Assembly (NCBI GenBank): GCA_024403415.1
Contig: JAKSRY010000003.1
Span: 62,001 to 126,000, forward strand
From: Lachnospiraceae bacterium
Lineage (GTDB): Bacteria > Bacillota > Clostridia > Lachnospirales > Lachnospiraceae
Direction of reading: 5' to 3'
Length of the DNA stretch: 64,000 nucleotides
A program made the translations under genes and the position numbers. Position 1 is the first letter of the stretch. Each line of letters opens with the position of its first letter. The notes beneath the pieces were generated by a model. The model was not told the DNA's origin, ran no database searches, and worked only from the letters and a program-made list of their open reading frames with translations. Below, in pieces: positions 26,056-35,669 of the stretch.

Positions 26056-27327
26056 CTAATTTGATAACAGAAATTCTCTGCTTTCATATAAATCTCCTGA
26101 AGATGTCTTTGCAATGACAGTTACTGCAACAGGTTTCTGAGGCAATGATTCTGAGGGAATCTCCAGAGTCACCTTGTCCTCTACTTTATATACGCAGTTG
26201 TCTTTAAGCAGCACCTTTCTGTCGCTGTTATCGACAAGATCAACCCACATATCATTTCTTATATTTTGAGTTTTTCCAAGCAGCATTCCTATAATAAATA
26301 CTCCTATAAGCCATAGTCCCGGCATTTTCTTTTCGGTAAGCCAAATCTGTTTTTCTTTAGTCACCGCCGTCCTTCTTCCTCTTGGAAAATATATAATACT
26401 CATATGAATAAGAAGTGTTATTGCAATGCATATTATCAGTACCCCTATATATTCATAAGACAAATCTATCCCTTTGGTTATTATTGGCTTTATTAACATT
26501 GCAAGTAAGAACATGTATAAAAATGCCACCAGAATCTTTCTTATTTCAAAAGCTATATTTCTACTGCCCATCTTACGGAAATCATTAATGTCATTCTTTA
26601 TTTCATCCACATTCTGATATCTTTTCAACGGGTTCTCCTGTGTACACTTCAGCACGATCTGTTCTGTCTTCTTTGAAATACTCCTATTGCGAAATCGTAT
26701 ATTGTCTGCCGTCACTTTCTTATCATCCGGATGTTCACAGGTTAACAGTTCACGCAATATTTTTCCGATACTATATATATCCGCACTCTTTTCTGCCTTT
26801 TGAGACTTAAATATTTCCGGAGCACTATATCCCCTTGTGCCATAATTAGCTTTACTTTCAATATCTGAATAATCTCTTTTGACTACTGCCCCAAAATCCA
26901 GAAGTACTACTCTTTCCTCGGGTGTAATAATAATATTTGATGGTTTTAAGTCTCGATAAATGATTGTCGGTTTTGATTCATGCAAAACCTTTAAGATATC
27001 ACACAGCTGACCTATAATATCCAATGCCTTCGTTTCTCCAACCTTCCCCTTACTTCTCATATAATCAAGAAGAGTCGTTCCTTCAATATATTCCATAACA
27101 AGATAATCATTATTTCCATCTGACCAGCAATCATATATTTCCGGGAGTCCTGCATGCTTTATATTCTTTAACACTTCTATTTCTCCCTCTGTAATATGGC
27201 CTGTCCTGGCCTCTTTGATTGCCACCTTTCGTCCAAGCCTTTGGTCTTTAGCAAGAAATACCACTCCGAAATTACCTCTTCCGATTATATTTATTAATTC
27301 ATATTTATTATCCAGTATCATTTCCAT
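26056..27327 (-). CDS. Membrane Ser/Thr protein kinase (Hanks type)
   Basis: This 423-aa protein has an N-terminal kinase domain: glycine loop IGRGNFGVVFLA, lysine in VAIKEA, catalytic loop YRDLKPSN and LLDFGAVV. Three membrane segments follow (about residues 265-355), then an extracytoplasmic C-terminal domain of about 75 residues that does not look like PASTA repeats. Its start overlaps the PP2C gene by 10 bp, so kinase and phosphatase are coupled. The pair sits between rseP and ispG in what is otherwise an isoprenoid/lipid operon. The extracellular part may sense a signal, and secretion control is possible because such kinases often accompany type VII loci. Confidence 0.93.
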   Translation of the reverse strand: MEMILDNKYELINIIGRGNFGVVFLAKDQRLGRKVAIKEARTGHITEGEIEVLKNIKHAGLPEIYDCWSDGNNDYLVMEYIEGTTLLDYMRSKGKVGETKALDIIGQLCDILKVLHESKPTIIYRDLKPSNIIITPEERVVLLDFGAVVKRDYSDIESKANYGTRGYSAPEIFKSQKAEKSADIYSIGKILRELLTCEHPDDKKVTADNIRFRNRSISKKTEQIVLKCTQENPLKRYQNVDEIKNDINDFRKMGSRNIAFEIRKILVAFLYMFLLAMLIKPIITKGIDLSYEYIGVLIICIAITLLIHMSIIYFPRGRRTAVTKEKQIWLTEKKMPGLWLIGVFIIGMLLGKTQNIRNDMWVDLVDNSDRKVLLKDNCVYKVEDKVTLEIPSESLPQKPVAVTVIAKTSSGDLYESREFLLSN

Positions 27328-28052
27328 ATAAATATATCCTTTCTTGGAACTATATAAATTGCTGATATATTGTCCTTTTCTCCGAGTTTTTTCAGTTTCT
27401 TTCCTATTTCTTTGAGACGAATCTCAATCTGTTCCTCCGACTCGATATCTTTAGGATTAAGACCATAAGCATAATCGGATTTTCTCTTTATAAATCCGTC
27501 TGTACATATCAAAAATCCTTCATTACGATGTATAAAGCCTGATGCAACATAGGGCTTTTGATATCTGCAGTTACCTATACAGTGTGATAATGACCCGTCA
27601 GTATTATGATGTATCGGTGTGATTATTTTTGATTTATTTCTTTTGATTTTAATGATTGCCGAATCGCCTAAATGAATAATCAGAAATCTTTTTTTGAATA
27701 TGATCAGAAATGAAAAAGTGCTGCCAAGATTTATATTTTTATATACGGCATATTCCGCAAACTGTTTATATAGTTTGAATATTGCCTGTAACAAAATCCT
27801 TCTTGCAAAGAAAAGGCTCCTGCCATTTATCAGTTTTGGAAGAACTTTCTCTTCCATGATTGAATGTATCTCCTCCAGTATGTATCCGCTTGCTTTTTCT
27901 CCCTCTTCCAGAGATCCTATTCCGTCGCAGACCATACCATATATAAGCTGACCTCTAAAAGTTCTCTCAACCTCCAGAAGGAGTGAATCTTCATTACGAT
28001 TTCGGCTCCCCGCATCCCAGTATGCACTTGATAAATATTTCAATATATACAT
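27318..28052 (-). CDS. PP2C-family protein phosphatase
   Basis: This 244-aa protein has the PP2C metal-binding motifs: GSRNRNEDS, MVCDGIGS, HLGDSAI, LICTDG and EKDNISA. It dephosphorylates Ser/Thr phosphoproteins and is the natural counterpart of the overlapping kinase gene downstream. The C-terminus ends soon after the last motif, so no membrane anchor is present. A large hairpin lies upstream, isolating this pair from the rseP operon. Its targets are unknown. Confidence 0.92.
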   Translation of the reverse strand: MYILKYLSSAYWDAGSRNRNEDSLLLEVERTFRGQLIYGMVCDGIGSLEEGEKASGYILEEIHSIMEEKVLPKLINGRSLFFARRILLQAIFKLYKQFAEYAVYKNINLGSTFSFLIIFKKRFLIIHLGDSAIIKIKRNKSKIITPIHHNTDGSLSHCIGNCRYQKPYVASGFIHRNEGFLICTDGFIKRKSDYAYGLNPKDIESEEQIEIRLKEIGKKLKKLGEKDNISAIYIVPRKDIFIWK

Positions 28053-28165
28053 CCTCCAAACCAGATAAATAAAAACAGTGATTATAAATCAGGAATCAAT
28101 TCTGAAAAACTGATGTGAAAACAGATATAAGATATCATTTGAAAGTGAAATGATTATAATATAAT

Positions 28166-28238
28166 AAAAAAGAAACTTCTATTCGTAAAAATGTACAAAT
28201 CATATTTTTGTGCATTATCACTAAAGAAGCTTCTTTTT
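28166..28238 (-). terminator. Long hairpin terminator of the rseP operon
   Basis: AAAAAGAA.CTTCT (28166 onward) pairs with AGAAGCTTCTTTTT ending at 28238, and an inner arm pairs AATGTACAAA with TTTGTGCATT. Read leftward it is followed by TTTTTTATTATATT. The rest of the 303-bp space between the PP2C and rseP genes shows nothing else I can name. Confidence 0.8.
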
Positions 28239-28355
28239 ATGATTATTAAAAATGATTCAACTCTAAAAAAATGTAATATTTACCGATCATTCCAGCATCT
28301 TTTCTCTTCAAAAAAATGCACAAATCCCGGCTCGAAACACAAAATAAATCACACG

Positions 28356-29405
28356 CTAGTGAAAGAATTTCATAATGTCATTAAAGAATACAAACACTAC
28401 AAGACCAAGCAGCAATGCCATTCCAACAAGTGTAACATAGCCTTCCTTGTCTCGCGGAATAGGTTTTCTCCTTATAAGTTCAATTATAAGGAACAGTAAT
28501 CTTCCTCCATCAAGTCCCGGAATCGGCAAAAGATTCATAACTGCAAGGTTTGCGGACAAAAGCATCATAATATTAACCATCGAAAGAACCGTATTAAGTA
28601 CACCGTATTCCTTCGCAACAGTATAAGTCTCGTCTACAACCTTTACTATTCCGACAGGTCCTGCCAGATCATCCTTTCCAACCTGGCCCGTAAAGAGCAT
28701 CTTGATTCCATCAATAGTTGCTCTTAATATATATTCAACATTATAAAATCCATATTTAAGACTCTGCCCTGCAGAACAGTCTATTTTTCTTCCGTTAATG
28801 ATTCCGATATAATATCTGTTATCTTCCGTATCAAATTTCGGAGTAACCTTATACTCGATTTCTTTTCCGTCTCTCTCAATGCAGATTGTCATTTCTTCAC
28901 CCTGCGAATAATAGGATGAAAAGGATACCTCCTCAGCAAGATGTATCGAATGGCCATTTATTTCGGTAATTATATCTCCGGGCCTAAGTCCCGCTTCCTC
29001 TGCTCCGGAATTTTCAATAATCTCCTGGATTTCAGGAATTGTAACACCCGAAGTCGATGCCAGTATTACACCACAGATATATGCGAGAAAGATATTAAAA
29101 ACAGGACCCGCAAGTGTTGTAGCTATTCTTGCCCATACCGAAGCTTTTAGGAAGGAACCATCCTTCAGTTCAACACCTTCCTCCAATTCATCGAGTCCAT
29201 CAAATACGCAGGCCCCTCCAAAAGGAAGCGCACGAATGGAAAACTCCGTGTCATTTCTTGTCCATTTGATAATTTTAGGTCCGATTCCTACAAAGAATTC
29301 CGTTGCATGAATACCATTCTTCTTGGCCACAATATAATGTCCAAACTCATGACAAACTACGAGAATCGAGAATATTAATAAAAATATAATAATAGAAACT
29401 ACCAC
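28356..29405 (-). CDS. rseP: Site-2 metalloprotease RseP
   Basis: This 349-aa intramembrane zinc protease has the HEFGH motif in the first membrane helix. A PDZ domain follows (LRPGDIITEINGHSI), and the third zinc ligand lies in NLLPIPGLDGGRLL. It cleaves membrane-anchored regulators and signal peptide remnants. It sits at the end of the pyrH-frr-uppS-cdsA-dxr-rseP order, which is conserved in Firmicutes. The gene begins 36 bp after dxr. The length is usual for the family. Confidence 0.96.
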   Translation of the reverse strand: MVVSIIIFLLIFSILVVCHEFGHYIVAKKNGIHATEFFVGIGPKIIKWTRNDTEFSIRALPFGGACVFDGLDELEEGVELKDGSFLKASVWARIATTLAGPVFNIFLAYICGVILASTSGVTIPEIQEIIENSGAEEAGLRPGDIITEINGHSIHLAEEVSFSSYYSQGEEMTICIERDGKEIEYKVTPKFDTEDNRYYIGIINGRKIDCSAGQSLKYGFYNVEYILRATIDGIKMLFTGQVGKDDLAGPVGIVKVVDETYTVAKEYGVLNTVLSMVNIMMLLSANLAVMNLLPIPGLDGGRLLFLIIELIRRKPIPRDKEGYVTLVGMALLLGLVVFVFFNDIMKFFH

Positions 29406-29440
29406 AAAAAACCTCCAACAGTCTGCATTAAGTAAATTTC

Positions 29441-30586
29441 TTAAAACTTCATTTCTGCAATCAGATCATATGCTTCCTGTTCAGAATCAAGAATTTCTTC
29501 AACAGACGGATTCTCTATCACTTTATGATTAGACATAGCCTCTGCAATAATATCGTATATATCAAGAAAATGTATCTTATCATTCAGGAATAAGGCAACT
29601 GCCTTTTCATTAGCTGCATTAAACACCGTAGGCATACTTCCGCCTATGTCCATGGCTTCATAAGCCATTTTCAACCCCTTAAAGGTTTCTATATCCGGTT
29701 CCTCAAAGGTTATACTCTTAAGTGCCTTCAGGTCAAGCCTTCCTGTATCCATCGGTCTTCTGTCAGGATAAAAAAGAGCATATTGAATCGGAAGCTTCAT
29801 ATCGGGAACTCCCATCTGTGCAATAACTGCACCATCTACAAATTCCACACCTGAATGTATAATGCTTTGAGGATGAATTATAACGTCAATCTTTTCACGT
29901 TCAACCCCAAACAGCCACTTAGCTTCCATCACCTCAAGTCCTTTATTTACAAGAGTCGCTGAATCAATTGTAATCTTCTGCCCCATACTCCAGTTCGGGT
30001 GCTTAAGTGCATCGTATTTAGTTTTTCCCTGAAGATCCTCTGTTTTAAGTCCTCTGAACGGGCCACCTGATGCTGTTAGCAGAATTTTAGATATTCTTTC
30101 TTTGTTTTCACCATTTAATGACTGAAAGATTGCACTATGTTCAGAATCAACCGGAAGAATCGCTACATTATTCTCTTTTGCAAGCGGAATAATGATATGT
30201 CCCGCAGTAACAAGGGTTTCTTTATTTGCAAGCGCAATAGTTTTCTTTTCCTTAATGGCCGCTATTGTAGGTCTGATACCAATCATTCCAACAATCGCAG
30301 TGACCAGCACTTCACTCTGCGGCATTACCGCCATCTCAAGCATTCCGTCCATGCCTGACAGAATCTTAACATCAGTATCTTTAACTCTGTCAGCAAGCTC
30401 ATTAGCTTTATTGGCATCACCCATAACTGCAACCAAAGGCTTAAATTCACGTATCTGTTTTTCCATGAGCTCAACATTTGAACCTGCCGCAAGTCCCACG
30501 ACATTAAGATCAGGATTTGCTCTCACAACATCAAGTGTCTGTGTTCCGATTGAACCTGTCGAACCCAGTATAGCTATATTTTTCAT
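29441..30586 (-). CDS. dxr: 1-deoxy-D-xylulose 5-phosphate reductoisomerase
   Basis: This 381-aa enzyme converts DXP to MEP, the committed step of the non-mevalonate isoprenoid pathway, using NADPH. The N-terminus has the Rossmann motif ILGSTGSIGTQTLDV. The metal and substrate residues lie in LPVDSEHSAIF, LTASGGPF and HPNWSMGQK. I start at the second ATG, 6 bp after GGAG; the first ATG overlaps that site. It is preceded by cdsA at a short distance, in a shared operon. All conserved blocks seem intact. Confidence 0.97.
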   Translation of the reverse strand: MKNIAILGSTGSIGTQTLDVVRANPDLNVVGLAAGSNVELMEKQIREFKPLVAVMGDANKANELADRVKDTDVKILSGMDGMLEMAVMPQSEVLVTAIVGMIGIRPTIAAIKEKKTIALANKETLVTAGHIIIPLAKENNVAILPVDSEHSAIFQSLNGENKERISKILLTASGGPFRGLKTEDLQGKTKYDALKHPNWSMGQKITIDSATLVNKGLEVMEAKWLFGVEREKIDVIIHPQSIIHSGVEFVDGAVIAQMGVPDMKLPIQYALFYPDRRPMDTGRLDLKALKSITFEEPDIETFKGLKMAYEAMDIGGSMPTVFNAANEKAVALFLNDKIHFLDIYDIIAEAMSNHKVIENPSVEEILDSEQEAYDLIAEMKF

Positions 30587-30621
30587 GTAAATCTCCATTC
30601 AAAGATAATCAATGTATATTT

Positions 30622-31485
30622 TTATCCTCTGAGAAGAAGGTAAGTCAGAAAGTAAATGATAGGTGCTGTAAAAATAACAGAATCGAATCTGTCCATCACA
30701 CCTCCATGACCCGGAATAAGTTTTCCGTAATCTTTTATTTCTTCATTCCTTTTAATTCCGGATGCTGCAAGATCTCCAATCTGTGAAATAATTGCACCAA
30801 CAGCTGCAATTATAGTGAACCATAAGGTTACATTTTCCATTTCAATCCTTGGAGCGAATACAAAATATGAAACAAGTCCACCAACAAGAGCCGAACCTAC
30901 AACACCTCCGACAGCACCTTCGATTGATTTCTTCGGACTGAGAATCGGCGCAAGCTTATGCTTTCCGATCAGCATACCCACACAATAAGCCGCAGTATCA
31001 CAAATCCATGAACTTATGAAAATCATCCAGACGGCATACTCACCATTTGGAAGACATCTTGTCATATAAATGAATGTAAGCATTATCGGACCATATATGA
31101 AATTAAAGAAGCTCATCATAATCTGTCTCGAATTCAATTTGGGGAAGGTTAATACATAGAGGGCCATAAATGCCATAAGCACACCAAACAATGCGACAAG
31201 AAGATATATTCTGTCATCAACAAACACCATTATCAGGTAATAGCCTATGATTCCGATATATCCAATCAATTCCATAGCCGAGAAACAGAATAAGGCATTG
31301 CTTACACCTTCATTTTCAGGCTGTTTCTTTGTATATCCCGAAAGTTTGCAGGTTTTCATAAGTTCTCGATAAGCTATAAGCGACAGTAAAAGTGTCATTC
31401 CTGAAAGAACATAGCCTCCAAACACAAGCATTCCTGTCAAAATAATTGTTAACACTGCACCACTGATTAATCTGGTCTTAAACAT
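30622..31485 (-). CDS. cdsA: Phosphatidate cytidylyltransferase
   Basis: This 287-aa membrane enzyme makes CDP-diacylglycerol from phosphatidate and CTP. It has about eight hydrophobic helices. Its C-terminal signature SGIKRNEEIKDYGKLIPGHG continues with GVMDRFDS, which is diagnostic for the family. It lies between uppS and dxr in the standard Firmicute order. The short spacing (20 bp to uppS) suggests operon transcription. Confidence 0.96.
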   Translation of the reverse strand: MFKTRLISGAVLTIILTGMLVFGGYVLSGMTLLLSLIAYRELMKTCKLSGYTKKQPENEGVSNALFCFSAMELIGYIGIIGYYLIMVFVDDRIYLLVALFGVLMAFMALYVLTFPKLNSRQIMMSFFNFIYGPIMLTFIYMTRCLPNGEYAVWMIFISSWICDTAAYCVGMLIGKHKLAPILSPKKSIEGAVGGVVGSALVGGLVSYFVFAPRIEMENVTLWFTIIAAVGAIISQIGDLAASGIKRNEEIKDYGKLIPGHGGVMDRFDSVIFTAPIIYFLTYLLLRG

Positions 31486-31505
31486 ATAAACTCCTATTTA
31501 ATAAT

Positions 31506-32252
31506 TTATTTAACTAACTGATCTGACGTTTTACCAAACTTACGCTCTCTATGGTTATAAGCCTCGATGGCTTTCATAAGCTCTTCATCATCAAAATCCG
31601 GCCACGCAACCTCTGTAAAATATAATTCGGAATATGCCAGTTCCCAAAGAAGAAAGTTGCTGATTCTCTGCTCATTACAGGTTCTTATAAGCAAATCCGG
31701 ATCAGGCATTCCCATAAGATCAAGGGAATCATTAAGCATCTTTTCATCTATGTCATCTGCCATTATCTTTCCGGCTGCAACATCCTTTGCAATTCCTTTT
31801 ACGGCACGAATTATTTCATCACGTCCGCCATAATTAATTGCTATATTAAAATGAAGTCCTGTATTATTTTTCGTACCCTCTTCAAGATCACGGATTCGTG
31901 TCCTTAAATCCTCGTCAAGCTTTGATTTGTCACCGATAACCCGACAGCAGACATTATTCTTATTGGATTTTTCAAGACAGTTTTTCATATACTTTCTCAA
32001 AATCTTCATAAGCGCCTCAACTTCCTCAGCCGGGCGGTTCCAGTTCTCTGTGCTGAAAGCATATACAGTAAGATACTTAATACCCATATCATCTGCAACG
32101 GAGAGAATATCTTCAACTGCCTTGGCTCCCTGAAGATGTCCGTAATTACGAGGCATTCCTTTGGCTTTTGCCCATCTGCCGTTACCATCAAGAATAATAG
32201 CCACATGTGAAGGTATATTTAGTCCTTCTATTCTTGCATATTTCTTTTTCAT
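31506..32252 (-). CDS. uppS: Undecaprenyl diphosphate synthase
   Basis: This 248-aa cis-prenyltransferase builds the C55 lipid carrier for cell wall synthesis. The signature IILDGNGRWAKAKGMPR and GHLQGAK lies near the N-terminus, and the C-terminal IRTCNEQRISNFLLWE is also typical. The ATG at 32252 follows GGAG by 6 bp; an in-frame ATG four codons upstream overlaps it. It is preceded by a weak hairpin after frr. Confidence 0.97.
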   Translation of the reverse strand: MKKKYARIEGLNIPSHVAIILDGNGRWAKAKGMPRNYGHLQGAKAVEDILSVADDMGIKYLTVYAFSTENWNRPAEEVEALMKILRKYMKNCLEKSNKNNVCCRVIGDKSKLDEDLRTRIRDLEEGTKNNTGLHFNIAINYGGRDEIIRAVKGIAKDVAAGKIMADDIDEKMLNDSLDLMGMPDPDLLIRTCNEQRISNFLLWELAYSELYFTEVAWPDFDDEELMKAIEAYNHRERKFGKTSDQLVK

Positions 32253-32277
32253 ATAGATCTCCAATTACGTGAAAAGA

Positions 32278-32316
32278 GGCTGGGAATATAACCTATGATA
32301 GTTTATTATCCCGGCC
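32278..32316 (-). terminator. Weak hairpin between frr and uppS
   Basis: Read leftward, GGCCGGGA and TCCCAGCC form an 8-bp stem around a 23-nt loop, followed by TCTTTTC. It may reduce read-through rather than stop transcription fully. Confidence 0.5.
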
Positions 32317-32337
32317 CCTGTATCTTTCAAAATATGA

Positions 32338-32889
32338 CTATACTGTCATAATTTCCTTAGTCTTTTCATCCATAAGCTTATCAACTTCTTTGATATACTT
32401 ATCTGTAAGTTTCTGAAGTTCGTCCTCAAGATCCTTTTCCTGATCCTCTGACAATTCTGTCTTGGGAACTTTCTTAAGAGTATCAATTCCGTCACGTCTT
32501 ACGTTTCTGACAGCTACCTTACAATCCTCTGCTTTCTTCTTAACATCCTTAGCAAGATCCTTACGACGTTCCTCAGTAAGTTCAGGGAAAACAAGTCTGA
32601 TTACGGAACCATCGTTTGAAGGAGTAATTCCGATATCTGATGACATAATTGCCTTTTCAATTTCCTTAATAAGAGACTTTTCCCAAGGAGCAATCTGAAT
32701 CATTCTGGCTTCCGGAACAGTAATATTACCAACCTGCTGAACAGGTGTAGGTGTTCCGTAATAATCTACTTTAACCTTATCCAAAACATGAGGATTTGCT
32801 CTGCCTGCACGAATTGTAACATAGTCTGATTCAAGGTGTTCCACACACTTTTCCATTTTTTCATTAAATGCTTTAATTCTCTCGTCCAT
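32338..32889 (-). CDS. frr: Ribosome recycling factor
   Basis: This 183-aa protein releases ribosomes after termination together with EF-G. It has the expected length and conserved stretches: RAGRANPHVLDKVKVDYYG, VQQVGNITVPEARM and IGITPSNDGSVIRLVFP. The C-terminal helix includes LTEERRKDLAK. It follows pyrH by 20 bp in the usual order. Confidence 0.98.
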   Translation of the reverse strand: MDERIKAFNEKMEKCVEHLESDYVTIRAGRANPHVLDKVKVDYYGTPTPVQQVGNITVPEARMIQIAPWEKSLIKEIEKAIMSSDIGITPSNDGSVIRLVFPELTEERRKDLAKDVKKKAEDCKVAVRNVRRDGIDTLKKVPKTELSEDQEKDLEDELQKLTDKYIKEVDKLMDEKTKEIMTV

Positions 32890-32909
32890 AATAACCTCTC
32901 TAAAACAAT

Positions 32910-33605
32910 TTATACTGTAACCTTTGTTCCGCTAAACTTTCCACTGACTGTATTAACGATGCTGTCAGCTTCATTAAGTCCAAATACCATCATCGGCATC
33001 TTATTTTCTTTGGCAAGTATTGAAGCAGTCATATCAACCACCTGAAGTCCTCTGCTTACAACTTCATCGATTGTAATTTCATCAAACTTAACTGCATCAG
33101 GATTCACCTTTGGATCTGAATCATATACACCATCTATTGACTTGGCAAGAAGAATAACATCTGCCTCAATTTCAATAGCTCTTAAAACTACTCCTGTATC
33201 CGTACTGAAATATGGATGACCTGTTCCTCCTGCAAAGAAGACTACCATTCCTTTTTCAAAATATTTATTCGCTCTATCCTTTGAAAAAAGCTTTGTGAAG
33301 GATCCACACTCAAAAGGTGTCAGTACCTGTGTCTTCATACCAACACTTCTGAATATCTCTGAAACATAGATACAGTTCATAACTGTTGCCAGCATGCCAA
33401 TCTGATCCGCCTTGGTTCTGTCTATATTTTCAGAAGTACGACCTCTCCAAAAATTACCACCACCGGTTACGATTCCAATCTCGTAGCCCATATCAACAAG
33501 TTTCTTAACCTGAAGAGCAACTTCTCTTACGGTAGGTTCATCAAAACCTGTATGTTTGTCACCTGCAAGAGCCTCTCCGCTAAGCTTAAGCATAATTCTT
33601 TTCAT
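32910..33605 (-). CDS. pyrH: UMP kinase
   Basis: This 231-aa amino acid kinase family enzyme phosphorylates UMP to UDP. Its motifs are MLKLSGEALAG, GIVTGGGNFWRGR, VVFFAGGTGHPYFSTDT and the C-terminal MMVFGLNEADSIV. It heads the pyrH-frr-uppS-cdsA-dxr-rseP run. A gap of 68 bp to the bactofilin gene upstream may hold the operon promoter. Confidence 0.97.
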   Translation of the reverse strand: MKRIMLKLSGEALAGDKHTGFDEPTVREVALQVKKLVDMGYEIGIVTGGGNFWRGRTSENIDRTKADQIGMLATVMNCIYVSEIFRSVGMKTQVLTPFECGSFTKLFSKDRANKYFEKGMVVFFAGGTGHPYFSTDTGVVLRAIEIEADVILLAKSIDGVYDSDPKVNPDAVKFDEITIDEVVSRGLQVVDMTASILAKENKMPMMVFGLNEADSIVNTVSGKFSGTKVTV

Positions 33606-33673
33606 ATTAATTCTGTCCTTAAAAATATATATTTTTGAAGCAGTAATGAATATTTATATTTCAAATACTGCCA

Positions 33674-34561
33674 TTATCTCATCTTTTTAAGTTCTTCAAA
33701 GAAGGATGTAGGATTAACCTCGGCATAGCACTGTGAGCACATACCTTCGATTACAGCACCATTGTTAATCTGAACTGCCTTGGACTTGATATTACCAAGT
33801 ACAATAGCAGTAGAATCAAGAATAACAGGTCCCTTAACATCTATATCACCTTTAATAGCACCGGCAATAACTGCTGATGTAGCATATACATTTCCGATGA
33901 TAGTAGTTGACTGACCAACCTTAATTGCTCCCTGGCTCTTAACGTCTCCGGTAATTTTAGCACTTTCCGCAAAAACTTCCGAAGCAGTAGAATTACCCTG
34001 AATGCTACCAGTAATATTAAGTTTTCCGAGAGCCTCAACATTACCTACAATTGAACCTCTTATATCAAGAGATCCCTCTGTTGCCATGTTACCATTGATA
34101 ATCATGCTGTCCATAATAACAGATACTTCATCTGAAGCAACTCTTCTTGGTGCAGCAGGCTGTTCAACAGGCTCATTATATACAGGTGTCTGAATTTCCT
34201 GAACCGGAACTGCTTCTTCTACAGGAATGTTCGAAGCTGCAGGTGCTTCTACCGGTACTGTCTCCTCGCCATAAGAAGGCATTACGTAGTTGTCAAATTC
34301 CTGATACTGAACAGGCTTTTGCTCTGAAGCGTCTGCCTCGGCTGTCTCATTATCTATCATATTAAGCAGATTGGCTATTTCATCCGGATCAACATTATCA
34401 GCTGATTTTTCATTCAGCACCATATCAAGTGCCATAGCTTCAATTTCTGCCTCTTCTTCTTTTAATAATTTTTCTTCATCTGCTGTCGGAGCTGATGTTT
34501 CCGGCTTAAATTCATTCACAGCGTGCGAAAGATCTGACTTCAAATCTGAAAAAAATCCCAT
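33674..34561 (-). CDS. Bactofilin-like polymer-forming protein
   Basis: This 295-aa protein has an acidic, low-complexity N-terminal half rich in Glu, Ala and Pro. Its C-terminal bactofilin domain is a beta helix, seen as repeating short strands such as GSLDIRGSIVGNVEALG and GAIKGDIDVKG. Bactofilins polymerise without nucleotide and shape the envelope or tether proteins. Two Cys (CSQC) near the end are unusual and may bind metal. It lies next to envelope genes. Confidence 0.88.
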   Translation of the reverse strand: MGFFSDLKSDLSHAVNEFKPETSAPTADEEKLLKEEEAEIEAMALDMVLNEKSADNVDPDEIANLLNMIDNETAEADASEQKPVQYQEFDNYVMPSYGEETVPVEAPAASNIPVEEAVPVQEIQTPVYNEPVEQPAAPRRVASDEVSVIMDSMIINGNMATEGSLDIRGSIVGNVEALGKLNITGSIQGNSTASEVFAESAKITGDVKSQGAIKVGQSTTIIGNVYATSAVIAGAIKGDIDVKGPVILDSTAIVLGNIKSKAVQINNGAVIEGMCSQCYAEVNPTSFFEELKKMR

Positions 34562-34579
34562 ATTTTCTCCTCCAAAAAA

Positions 34580-35482
34580 TTACTTTTCTCTCAAAATATG
34601 CTGAATTGGAACTGTATCATCCGAGATTGGCAAAATCACACAATCTCCTCTTTGTTCAAAAAATTCTATTATCGGCTCCAATGCTTCAACTGTTGTATAT
34701 CTGCTTGCGGCATCATGCATAAGTATCATACATTCATCAAATCTGTCTATGTCCTTAGTACAATTCCTTACTATAGTTTCAGTACTCAGGCCACCTTTAA
34801 CTGCATCTCCTGACATAATATTCCAGTCAAAATAAGTAATACCATCTTCCTTAAGACATTCGACAAATTCTTTCATCGGAATCTTACTCACCCTGTTGGA
34901 ACTTCCTCCCGGAAACCTGTAATATCTCGACCAGTATCCCGTTATTGAGTACAAGAATTCCTGAAGTTTGCGTGTGTCCGCTCTAAAAGTTTCCGTTGAA
35001 GCATAAACATCTGCATATACATGATTATATGAATGCATAGCCAGCGTATGACCATCCTCTACTATTCTGCGATATGCTGCTTCTGCTGCCTCTCCTTCCT
35101 TTGCATTTACAAAAAAGGTAGCTTTCACATTATGTTTTGACAATATATCTAAAATAGTATCGGTATATTTACTGGGTCCGTCATCGAATGTAAGATAGAT
35201 TTTTTTCATACCGGATTCAGAGGCAGCATCACCGGAAACGGCGACAGCCGACTCATCTATGACAACATCCACTCCCTGAGTTGTAAAAACTCCTGACAGT
35301 TCATCATATTCAATGTCACGGCTCAAAGCATCATCTGCAATACTCTCGATGTCTTCATCCGTATCCTTATGAAAAAAATATAAGAAAGCTATCAGACATA
35401 ATATAAAGGAACCGATGATAATAAGAATTGTTTTCTTTTTAAGGCTAAAACCTTTTGATTCAGAATCATCTTCCGTTTTCAT
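34580..35482 (-). CDS. Membrane-anchored polysaccharide deacetylase
   Basis: This 300-aa protein has one N-terminal membrane anchor (about residues 20-36) and an extracellular family 4 carbohydrate esterase domain. It carries the motifs LTFDDGPSKY, HTLAMHSYNH, RFPGGSSNR and ILMHDA. It likely deacetylates peptidoglycan or another N-acetylated glycan and may contribute to lysozyme resistance. I use the ATG at 35482, after GGGAGAAACAG. This start overlaps the end of the small gene at 35466 by 17 bp, so the two are translationally coupled. Confidence 0.92.
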   Translation of the reverse strand: MKTEDDSESKGFSLKKKTILIIIGSFILCLIAFLYFFHKDTDEDIESIADDALSRDIEYDELSGVFTTQGVDVVIDESAVAVSGDAASESGMKKIYLTFDDGPSKYTDTILDILSKHNVKATFFVNAKEGEAAEAAYRRIVEDGHTLAMHSYNHVYADVYASTETFRADTRKLQEFLYSITGYWSRYYRFPGGSSNRVSKIPMKEFVECLKEDGITYFDWNIMSGDAVKGGLSTETIVRNCTKDIDRFDECMILMHDAASRYTTVEALEPIIEFFEQRGDCVILPISDDTVPIQHILREK

Positions 35483-35669
35483 CTGTTTCTCCCAATGTAC
35501 AATCCGCACAATCCCCATTTATTGTATCACATGAGATTTCATTATAAAAGGATAAATTAACTTCTTTTTCCACCTGTAAAAGCGCCTCCGGAAGCCCTTT
35601 TAAGGCAGCAAAAGGCAGAAACTGCTTGGCTCTTTGCTCCTGATCCATCTTAACTCTGTTTGTTCCCAT
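35466..35669 (-). CDS. Small YolD-like protein
   Basis: This 67-aa protein carries the motif RAKQFLPFAALKGLPEAL, seen in small Firmicute proteins related to YolD that often neighbour Y-family polymerases. No polymerase is present here. It overlaps VanZ on one side (20 bp) and the deacetylase on the other. A cluster of Cys (two in CADC and one earlier) lies near the C-terminus. Its function is unknown. Confidence 0.6.
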   Translation of the reverse strand: MGTNRVKMDQEQRAKQFLPFAALKGLPEALLQVEKEVNLSFYNEISCDTINGDCADCTLGETDENGR

